The position numbers and the translations under genes are program-made. From positions 496,001-560,000 of the forward strand of contig CP021222.1 of the NCBI GenBank assembly GCA_003999685.1: a DNA stretch of 64,000 bases, in the 5' to 3' direction. This document shows positions 54,883 through 64,000 of the stretch, in pieces (positions within the stretch are counted from its first letter, which is position 1; each line of letters opens with the position of its first letter). The stretch comes from Taiwanofungus camphoratus (taxonomy: Eukaryota > Basidiomycota > Agaricomycetes > Polyporales > Taiwanofungaceae). The notes beneath the pieces are model-generated. The model searched no databases. It saw only the letters and a list, made by a program, of their open reading frames with translations, and was not told the origin of the DNA.

Positions 54883-57800
54883 TCAGTCATTCTCATTCAA
54901 GTTCGCGAAGCTGAGTGGCATAAATTGCTATCAGAGAGTAAGCGATGCACGATTGTGCGTGTTAGCGGCGTGGGATCGATGACCGGAAATGAATGGCACG
55001 CACATAACCTCCAGCTTCGTAATGCTTGCTGTTTGCTTCGACCCAGTGCAAGCGCAACGCGTGCAAGAAAGCAGACAGCCCCTGTACGTGTATCGATCAG
55101 TCAGTATCGACCACTGCTCGCTTGATGAGGAAACGTACCTCCATGATACACAAGATGAAAACAGTCAGAGTGAACCAGAGGGCTCCCACGATAACAATCG
55201 CGATGACCCCAAATATACCCTGCATTCCAAGAACACCTCCGATGGTCATGGACCAAAGCACTTCGGATAATTGAGCGTGCGCAAGTGATAAAGCCCACAG
55301 GCGAAGATACGAAGCTGTGTGCGAAATACATCCTAGGCAAAACTCGATGGTATGAATTACTTGATGGATCACGACTTCCCCGAAATCGTGATGCTCCTAG
55401 ATAACACACAATTGATAAGCCGACCAGAAATTGAAGGTGGCACCGTGCTTACATGCTCTTCATCCATTGCTTCTGCGATCGCTCTACCATCGCCTTCCTC
55501 CTCACCCTCTAGTTCCGTGTCCGAAGTATGCCGGACCACCTCATCCGTCCCAAGACCAATATAGCCCTGCCCCTGGATTTTCTTCATCTCCTTCCATTGT
55601 ATATAAGGCTTAGCCACCAGCATCCACGGGACACAGATCAACGCCATCAATAATAGGATGATCTGAACCGTGCTCTGTCCGGCATACAGCTTGGTATCCT
55701 CGTCGACGCTACCCGGAGAAAGGAACATCCCGATGAGCATATTCAAAAGCGATGGGGGTGCGGTGGGCGATGTCTCCCAGTCAATAGTCCATTTGTAAAT
55801 GATGCATACAACAAGATAACCGAAAATCGACTGTAGGAAGATCATCTGTGGGACGAAGTTGGTCCAGATATCCACGCGACGCTTGAAACGAATATGATTT
55901 GGCACTTGAAGACAGAGCGCGAAGGTCATCTGGGGTGGGATTTAGCAATTACTCGTAATATCCGTTCGGAGGGAGAATGACGCACATGAATCACGCCAAG
56001 CACGATGGACATCTTCATTTTATATGAATTCGTAAAGAGCAGAATATTATCAGCTCCATGCCATCCCGGGTCAATGCCGAAAGCATAGGTATGACCGTTC
56101 GAAATGCCAACAACTGTCTCATTGCCTTGTTGTTCTGGCCAGTCCCAGCCGGAACGGAACAGATGCAATGACTTCGAAAAAATGTCGTTGTACAATAAAC
56201 CGGTATACATTGCAAAGGCGCCCATGAGTAAGATGATATAACGACCACTGCGTTCGAGATCGGTCATCTGGTTTCAAGGCAGACATACAAAATGACTTAC
56301 AAGAAGAAGGTTCCAAAGATCTGGCGTAAAGCTTTAAGTCAGATGCACCAATTCTAAGGTCAAAGAAAATCTACCTCTCCAAGGTCAGCCTTAGCCAACT
56401 TTTTCTCCATCAGAATCATGATCATCGCCGACATGAAAGTGATGAACCCATGTCCAATGTCGCCAAACATTACAGCGAAGAGGAATGGGAAAGTGATCAC
56501 TGCAAACAAACCAGGATTAACTTCCTGATACGAGGCAATTCCGTAGGCATCCATGATAGTCTGGAAGCCTTCTGTGAACTTGTTCATGCGGTTGAAGGTT
56601 GGCGGCGTCTTGTTCGTCCGCAGTTCATGCAGAATAGGAGGGACATTGGTACCAGATTCTTCCTGGAACAGCGTCAAAGTTCGGTCTGACTCGGTTAGAA
56701 CATCGACTTACCGTGGCATGCCGTAACGCCAGTTGAATCATCGGTATATCTCTCGTTGGACACCAGCCTTCAGCAATCAAGGTCTTTCTTCTCACATCGT
56801 AATTCAAGAAATTTAGCGTCTCATAGATGAGCTTTTCCTTTCGCACAACGTCCACCCAGCTCGCGAGGCTTTCGCCAATCTTCATCAACTCAGCCCGCCT
56901 GTTAGCACCCGTATTGTATAAGACTACTTGCAGATCTTCTAGACGCGCAGTGACTTCGCGCATCGAGTCGGAGCGCTTGTCTGCATTGGCGTCAATCGGA
57001 TACAAAGTCGCGCCCATTGACTCGGCAACTTTCCGTATCTTTGCAAGCAACGTGTCCCCATGCGCGAAGATAATGAAAACGTTCTTGCGGGTTTCTTCCC
57101 CTGTCGAAGGGTCGACAAATGGCTCGGCGATGTCGGTATGATTCATGTACAGGTTTCCACGAAGCACTCGCCACAGAACCCGCTCGAAAGTTGGTAGACG
57201 AGACCGCTCGATCGTCCCTGCGACGAACCTGTACGAGAGATCAGGTCTGGACGTGATGAGGAGACTTCAGACTTACTCAAGATCGAACTGGATGTTGCCT
57301 GTCGAATATTGTTGTTCTCGATCATCATGCTGCAGCAATGGAGCAGAGCTGTCATCGAAAGATGTTCTGACTTCGGATTGGTGACCTGCAGCCTTTCGAT
57401 ACGAAGTTAGCCAGTGGAAGTGGTCCCAACTCCCAAACTTATTCCTCACCCTTTCAAAGAACACAGCAGTCTCTCGCAAGACATGTCTCGCTTCTTCCAG
57501 CTCCTTGGTACGCTCACACAATAACTGGTAGCTTTCATTCATCTGTGTAAGCCTGGCTTCATGGTCTGCGAGTTTGAGGTCCAGCTCATCCATCGTCTGC
57601 GCAGCACGTGGCCCGACAGTGAGCAGAGGCGCAGAGTCATACAAGGGTCGAATTGGGATCCTGTCTTTCTCCTTTTCAATCTGAGTGGAGAAGAAACGGA
57701 CTCTGCGGGCCATTTCATCCACGCGGCGAATTTCCCCAACGAAAGAACGTTGGAAAGGATTGACGTCTGGATTTAACTGCAGAAACGATTGGCTCAAGCT

Positions 57801-58009
57801 TAAACACCATAGAAGATACCTCCTACGTCTTTGAATTGAACATCACCCAGTTCACCCAGCTCGGCGATAGCATCATGAGCAACTTCGGTTGGTATGATGA
57901 GCTGCACCAAGCTCATCGGTTCCGAACCTGAATAAAAATCTGAGCCTCATGACCAAGTGTATTCTGTAGGAACGAGCTTACGGAACAGAGACGGGTAGTC
58001 GTCCCCCAT
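54883..58009 (-). CDS. VPH1: V-type H+-ATPase subunit a (Vph1/Stv1), multiple exons
   Basis: Membrane subunit of the proton pump's V0 sector in vacuoles and Golgi; it provides the proton half-channels. The start at 58009 encodes [10 protein letters not shown]; the next exon has [20 protein letters not shown] with [12 protein letters not shown]. The cytosolic N-half includes [20 protein letters not shown] and [20 protein letters not shown]. The C-half has about eight membrane helices: [40 protein letters not shown] and [20 protein letters not shown], which holds the essential proton-path Arg. The last exons give [27 protein letters not shown] and [14 protein letters not shown] with stop at 54883. 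A complete subunit of about 850 aa. The C-terminal two exons are short and separated by an intron of about 75 bp. Confidence 0.95.
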
Positions 58010-60626
58010 TCAGAGAACTGAATAATCTGGGAATGAAAAGTCTAAAGCTGAGGAGAAGTAGGAGAGCCGTGCTATAAAGCACTTCCAGGCGACCCTCTGC
58101 AAAGGGCTGTCGGCAACAATCATAGTGCACACCGTAAGCAGCCGTTGCACGTGCTAATGCCACGTGGCTGTGTTTGTTCCGCGCCGTTTCGTACCTCTGT
58201 TTCTCCTCTCAGGACTGTGTTTCCCCCACAAGATTTCAGAGCCGCTTACTGAGAACGAATGTGTTCACTGTAAATTTGTCTGGTAGTGTGCCTGGAACAT
58301 GATAAACTGGTAGGCTTGATCGAGTAGACCCAATGTTTCCATGTGTTGAAGCAAAAAGGCTAGTAACTACTTCTAGGATTTGGATTACTTGAGGTACGGT
58401 ATTTCATATCCATGTATTCCCGGTGGTCTTTTTTATATTTGGGTACTACCAAAGCTGGATATCTATTTCCGCTCGGACCTCATATACTCATCTAGGACAA
58501 TTGGCGATATATGTTATGTCTCACGGGCATTGGACTAGGACATGTTTAACTTCACCAATTCGCATCGTCTTTTGGGCGACCGCACAGGCAAATGCTGGCA
58601 CTCCCCTTTGACAAAGAAAACAATATATATTAGCTTAGATTGTGCTAGTCATGCCTGGAGACATTGCCTGTTTCTCCAGCATCGCCTTTATGAGGAAGGC
58701 AAAGCTTCTGGCACTCGCAACAATGGAATTCAGTAGTCTCCGGTGTTATGCTCCATCTCATCGGCACAATGTTCAGGTGCACAGTCACCAGTTCTTTCCA
58801 GCGACGTGTCCGTCGGTTCACTTTTCTGTTGGTCTCCGGTCACTGAGAACAGTTCTACCTAGGTCCGTGGTAGCCAAGCTAGTTGTTTCTAATCTACCCA
58901 GGCTCGCGTAAAACACTTATTGCCATATCCTATCAAGTGAGCAAACATTGCCGCAAGGGTCAAAATCTGTCTGATTCACCAGACTCACAACACCGTTCAT
59001 CAATGATTCAGAGAGCCATGTTCGTCCGGGGCAGGCATGTGCGATGGACCATAAATTGGCCAGTGTTCCATACTTACGACTGGATCTGCGTCAGAAATTC
59101 TAAACGGATCGTGATTATACAAACGGACGCTTTGAGAAGACGTTGTTTATTGTGAAGCGTTCTTCAGAGGGATGTCGTTATTCATGACGGCATGCTTTTT
59201 GGTTCGTATATTCGAATTTGCTATACATGTAAGCATCGATGCACTAATCACGTCTAGTTTTGTTCAGAGTGTACACAATCCGGGCTGTCGTAGCACAGGG
59301 CCGCAGCGCATGATACGACCACGATTCATCGGAGGAAGCAAAAGATGTCTTCCCGCCAGTGAACAAGTCTTGATTACCAGAGGCGCTCACCCTTTTCCTT
59401 TCTCATGCGATACTCAGACTTTCATATTATGGAGCGGGGACAAACCAAAGAATAACTATCCACATTCTTTTAACACAGGGCCGTTTACCTGCCTGGAAAA
59501 AGGGTGTGCTTCATAGTAAACTGCCACATTGCCGTGTTCTTTTAACAGCGCCAATGGACGGGGTTTTCGAAGTCACGCTAGACCTATCTTATCTATCCCT
59601 TTTCATCGCTCGTGCTATAGCTCTGCTCTTCTGGAAGTGTCAGCAAGATCAGATGGTAGTCCCCTCGAAAAGAGGGCGGTTCTCGGCGGTGAGAACAGCG
59701 CAGTGTGGTTGGGTCAGCCGGCGTTTGGCACCCCTAGCTAAGTTGGAAAATATCCAATGCGCCGAGAAATTTGGATGACCGGATGAAAATAAGTCTCATA
59801 TCAGGATCTAGATGTATTTGTAGGATTAACGACATGTTGAAGCTTTACTAGCCCTTGACCGGCGATAGTCCTGCACTGCACAGCTATGGCAGCCTTGAGT
59901 TGACATGTCCATATGAAACTCACAGCACCTCTTAGAGCTTTAAGAAGAAACGTTCTCACATGGGCTTCAGTCCTCAAACAGTGCTTGATGATCACCGCTT
60001 AATTACATGCATCTGTTGGTTGCAAGATCATCATGCATTCGTGTGGAGAGGTGGCGTCAATTTCAATCCGTCCATTCTTCGCGATTTTTCAATTAGTGTG
60101 TCTTGTCTATGCCAGTCCAAACACAATACGCTAACTGAGAGACTGTGGACAAGGGGATAGCCCTCCAAATCGCCTGTAAGTCTTTGTCAATGTGTGAGAC
60201 GATCCTGGTTTGAAATGAAGTTGTCAACACTGTCTTCCCCTAATGTATGAAGCTGGAGAAAGTACCATCTCCCTCCCCACGAGACCGAATGAACGCAAAA
60301 TATTCCGCAGGTAAAAGATGAGAAACCGCCGTAGAATAAACGTTATTACACAACTCGCCGCTTACGTGTCCAGTATTAAATGAGGTCACAGCAGTCTCAG
60401 TGTAGGCATTACAGGTATGGAATTTTACCTACGTATTCGTACGCATGTCTATACATTGTAGATTCCCGGGTCAAGCACGTGCCGAATATGAGCTACAGAT
60501 CTAGAGAAAACATGTTCGCCGAAAATTGCACGGACAAAAAAATAATAACAAATTAGATGGATAGCAATTAACATACTTCATCTGCATCCTTGCTCTGGCA
60601 ATGTCAGCCGAGACATATACTATAGA
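58010..60626. other. Long gene-free spacer
   Basis: 2.6 kb, the longest gap outside the transposon island. Frames up to 114 codons occur on the plus strand but have no domain, no splice continuity and shadow-like composition. CpG is not depleted as it is in the island. V-ATPase and neighbouring regulatory DNA must lie here. Confidence 0.5.
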
Positions 60627-62910
60627 TCATGAGAAGGTCACAATATCGCGAGTAAGGAGTCTCTCTTGTTCAGTCTTCGAAGCGTGGATGCCTGCGGCGG
60701 GCTGTTTAGCATATTCAAGTGATTGCATCCAAGAGGATATGAAACGTACCTGCCACCGGAAAGACGGAGGAAAGACGTCTCATAGCGGCTATCAGGACAT
60801 TTAGTTGCTGCTCAATGATATCCATGGTGGTGTCCAGAGCCTGCATGTAAGGAGTCGCTAAGATACGGATATACACGTCTGCCACGCTGCGCCAACATGC
60901 CTAATCGATGCATAAAATTAGTTTTGATACACGGAAATGTTAGGGGAACCAACACTATTGATAGGGTCCAGAAAATCGTAATCGTTGTCACTAAGGTTGC
61001 GGACCAGGGCTGTTACAGAATTTGCAGAGATGAGACATTTTTCGTATGACGAGGGCTGCGTCTCAATGAAATCGCGGTTGAGATGAATAGTCGCCGCATA
61101 TATCAGGGTGTGAATGCCGACTAGATCGATGTCGTCATCTGATAAGAGGAAGTGATTTGGCCTGTTGATATGTGGAATATTCGCGGAGAGTTGAGCAAGG
61201 GACATTTCTAATGATCGCTGCTCGGACCAATGTTCCCTGTCGTACGATGATGCTGATAGAAAGATCAGGACATGTGAAAATGTTGAGTTCTCGGTGGCAC
61301 ATACAGGCTGAAAATCGAGAGGTTCGCTCGAACAACATGACAGCTTTGGCGCGTAGTGTCAAAGTTGATGAAGAAAAACTACACCGTGGAAACCCGTCGT
61401 CGAGCGAGGAGGACATGTTGCTGACCCCAGTATCCTACGGAAGACGAGTGTTAGACAACACAAACGTAAAAATGATGATGTATACCATAGGCATCTCGAC
61501 CATCGGCACAGGCCATATGGTCTCTATCTGAGCTCGGGGATGGTCACCGTCCTGTAATGCTGCCGGTAGACCAGTCGTCACAGACCAAGCCCTGTCTACG
61601 ACAAAGATTTGGCAGAACGCAGCGATGCGTTCCGCATACTCGATCGCATCCGAAGGCGCAGACAAGGGAAATGAAGCTTTCGGTGGTGAACCCCCATCTC
61701 GTGAGCTGCCAGCAAGAGAGATCTGCAATGAGAACCAATCATCGGAGCGTACTTGATGGAGTCCCAAATCCATCGCCAGGCGCGCCGCTATCGAAGAGTG
61801 ATAGTAACCCTCGAGGACGCGGCCATGGCAGAAGAAGTAGACTGCGAGGAGACTAGAGGCTTGGAGGACATTGACGACTCGGTCAGAACATTGAAGTCCA
61901 TCCGCGATACCTTGGAGGGCTCGTTTTAGAAAATGTGCTTCGAGCTCGGTGAACCGCGGCGACCGTGAGAAATAGCAGGCGAGCAAGTAAATGGCGTCCA
62001 TCAACGCTGGGTGTGGCTTTGGGGCGCATGCCGAATATAACGAGGCTTGGAATCTTCCTTTATGTACTTCGAACGCACACTGGTGTCGATGTGAGAAGAA
62101 AATGTCCAAACTGAGTCGACGTGACGATTGTCAGATCTCAATAGCAGCAGCTGCAGAGAATCGCCTACAGCATCTGTTTGTTGTCGCAGAAAGCATCCGT
62201 ATCTTCCCACCAATTCAGTGTGCTGGTTGATGTGCCTATTTCAGTGGCAGACGCACCACTCGACGACTGAGAGCTCATGATGTTGCCTCCCGATCCATCC
62301 ATCGACGGTGATACATTAAGAAACCTGCTCGACCATCCAACATCACTAGGAACACCCTCAGACAGTGAAGGTGCGAACTGCGAGGGTTCCACAGTAGAAG
62401 ATACATGAGAATGGGAAAAACTCTGGTTCCACTCGTTGACTGGCAAAGAATACGTATCAAATGCGATAATGTCTAGTTGCCGCGATTCTGGAGATACTAT
62501 CAGGGCAAGCGGCCAAAGGTTAGCAAAGCCAGCCTGAAAATGGTAAGGAGAGCTTACGAGAATGGTTCACTGCACTTCCAAGGATGGGTACTGTGCTCGG
62601 CGTGGCAGATGGACCGGCCAGTTGTTCTGCCTGCTCAGATTCGAGCTCTCGGAGTCGCGCCTCTAATTTGAAAACCTTCTGTTGTAACAGTTCTGTACGG
62701 CTGATGTGTTTCTTCTCATAGTATTGGCATTCGGAGGACCTGTTTGATTTCAGGCATTGTGTACAAACGGGACGGGCACCGTCACATTTCTAAAAGGGGT
62801 GGCTGTCAAGAACGTGGCAAAGATAGACCAATTGAAATTTGTATCACCATTTTCCTCTTGCGACAGCAGAGACAAGCCATCCCACGCTGCAGAGGCGTTG
62901 TTGTTTTCAT
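60627..62910 (-). CDS. Zn2Cys6 transcription factor with fungal-specific regulatory domain, multiple exons
   Basis: Nuclear regulator that binds CGG-type half sites as a dimer. The start at 62910 encodes MKTTTPLQRGMACLCCRKRK with M. A GTGATA...TTTTAG intron falls inside the zinc cluster, and the next exon continues KCDGARPVCTQCLKSNRSSE with C, giving C-x2-C-x6-C-x6-C-x2-C-x8-C. A linker and coiled coil follow (LLQQKVFKLEARLRELESEQ). The middle-homology region includes ALMDAIYLLACYFSRSPRFT, ALQGIADGLQ, LEGYYHSSIAARLAMDLGLH and AIEYAERIAAFCQIFVVDRA. The 3' end, about 60627, is read through a last intron and is less certain. Target genes are unknown. Confidence 0.9.
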
Positions 62911-63811
62911 CTTGATCGCTGAAAGGTGTAGACATCCAAATGGGAGGGGGGAGAGTTGGAGGCCGTTTGAAGACTGGCGTTAGAAGTATACTTCTGAAAT
63001 CACAGACAGGCGCTCTTGAATGCCGTAAAAAGACTGGATTTACGAGCCGCTACAAGCACGGTGCTGATGATCAACAGATGATTAGGATTTCCTGTATGGC
63101 TTACCAAACAGGAGATAACGTTTCAAAGATAGTGGAAGACTGTCCCTTATCGAGACTGAGTGGCCCACCTTAAATAACCCATCTAGTCTGTCCGTAGGGT
63201 CAGAACGTGATCGAGATGGTAAACATACACAGTTATGTACAATTCTCGGGAAGGACACAGCACTAGCTGATCCGAACCCAAGTTGGAAACACTGTTGAAG
63301 CATATGTCAAGCCGGCTTAGCGCTGAGTATCGCGATGATCGCGGATAGTTCGTTCAACCTTCTAGGCGGCACATGAGGTTTCTGCAATCGTCCGGTGATA
63401 TACCCACGAACAAACGGCAATTGAAGAGAAATATACGACAGTATTTCGAGACCTGAGAGCTTGTTAACAAATAGGATCAAGTATCATGCACAATGCTCAT
63501 GAATATCACGAAGCACAGTCGCGTCGTGTGGTCCTGTGCATATGAATGAAAACTTCCCGAAATACTGCTGAAATCCGAAGCCGACTCCTTCGGCTCCCAA
63601 CCCGGTAGTACAAAGCTTGCTTGACCACGCAATGTTTAATTCCGAGTCCGACATCGGCTGGCATAGTACGCCGCTTACAGGCCGGGGCTTTGCACTTACC
63701 TATGTACATACTTGAATGCGGCCCGTAGTCTCACTCTCATTTCGAATGTGAACGGCCTCTACCATCACGAAAGCAATGCGCAAATGTCTAGATAGATCTA
63801 TGTGATTAGGA
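62911..63811. other. Spacer
   Basis: 900 bp between two minus-strand genes. A minus frame starting at 62935 (MSTPFSDQDENNN) overlaps the transcription-factor start in another frame and is a shadow. Nothing else recognised. Confidence 0.5.
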
Positions 63812-64000
63812 CTACTGCTTTGAAGTAAACACCTTTCTCAAGTTGTCCCACACCACGCTAGGCGATTGTGCAGCGTCGATTGGATGCCACAGCCCTTTCT
63901 GCTTGTAGTACTCGACCACGGGCCCAGTTTGTGCGTGGAACACTGTCAGACGTTTTCGTAGAGCTTCTACATTGTCGTCTGAGCGCTGCACCAGAGGCTC
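63812..64000 (-). CDS. ADK1: Adenylate kinase, C-terminal part (runs off the window)
   Basis: Partial gene; the stop is at 63812 and the frame is open to the right edge. The visible 62 residues, [20 protein letters not shown] then [20 protein letters not shown] and [18 protein letters not shown], match the end of long-form adenylate kinase. They include the QRSDDN segment after the LID domain, which contacts ATP, and the C-terminal helix. The enzyme balances ATP, ADP and AMP. Cytosolic/intermembrane-space isoform is likely from the sequence, but the mitochondrial-matrix GTP:AMP form cannot be fully excluded from this fragment. Confidence 0.9.
   Translation of the reverse strand, partial: EPLVQRSDDNVEALRKRLTVFHAQTGPVVEYYKQKGLWHPIDAAQSPSVVWDNLRKVFTSKQ

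Noticed and set aside
59172-59516. 114-codon plus-strand frame in the 58-60.6 kb spacer
   Set aside because: No recognisable motif, no conserved blocks, overlaps other frames equally long.
63000-63060. Plus-strand words resembling a zinc-cluster core (GALECRKKTG)
   Set aside because: No further cysteines in frame; the real zinc cluster is on the minus strand at 62.8-62.9 kb.

Overview
The window is nuclear DNA from a filamentous basidiomycete, most likely an Agaricomycete. A Polyporales-like fungus is my guess, not something the sequence proves. The support is dense genes cut by many 45-90 bp GT-AG introns with CTAAC/CTAAT-type branch points, several very small exons, and a fungal gene set: elongation factor 3, a Zn2Cys6 regulator, a MYND protein, an EMC subunit, Dicer, and Cdc42 and Rab11 GTPases. 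About 26 protein genes are supported. The two edges cut nothing on the left and an adenylate kinase on the right.

Layout. 0-14 kb: a LOG-type phosphoribohydrolase, ORC2, a small acidic protein, a MYND zinc-finger membrane protein, a TRIC-like membrane protein, Rab11/Ypt31, L-rhamnose mutarotase, a spartin/senescence-domain protein and EMC4. 14-22 kb: Cdc42, a small secreted peptide precursor, SF3B4/Hsh49 and an AhpD-like protein. 22-27.6 kb: an AT-rich, CpG-poor transposon island. It holds a Tc1-type (DD34E) element with 211-bp inverted repeats, a tRNA-like SINE head, a solo LTR, foldbacks and diverged repeats. 27.6-38 kb: a Dicer gene abutting the island, PLP2 phosducin-like protein, a short F-box protein, eRF1 and POP7. 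38-50.5 kb: a TolB/amidohydrolase fusion, a decayed MIF-family gene, a mitochondrial-looking protein, a bacterial-type cold-shock protein and an M50B-like membrane metalloprotease. 50.8-64 kb: EF-3, V-ATPase subunit a, a Zn2Cys6 transcription factor and the 3' end of adenylate kinase.

How it fits together. Most genes are single-copy housekeeping functions: replication, splicing, translation elongation and termination, tRNA processing, CCT-assisted folding, ER insertion, vesicle traffic and vacuolar acidification. They show no operon-like logic beyond shared divergent promoters (Dicer/PLP2, eRF1/POP7, Rab11/mutarotase). The most interesting part is 22-27.7 kb with Dicer. The main RNA-silencing nuclease sits directly against a heavily deaminated transposon island. 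The last codons of Dicer lie inside an approximately 115-nt near-continuous hairpin, which could make the Dicer transcript a substrate of its own product.

Splice structures were worked out by eye from frame and GT/AG signals. Where a junction could not be resolved this is stated.
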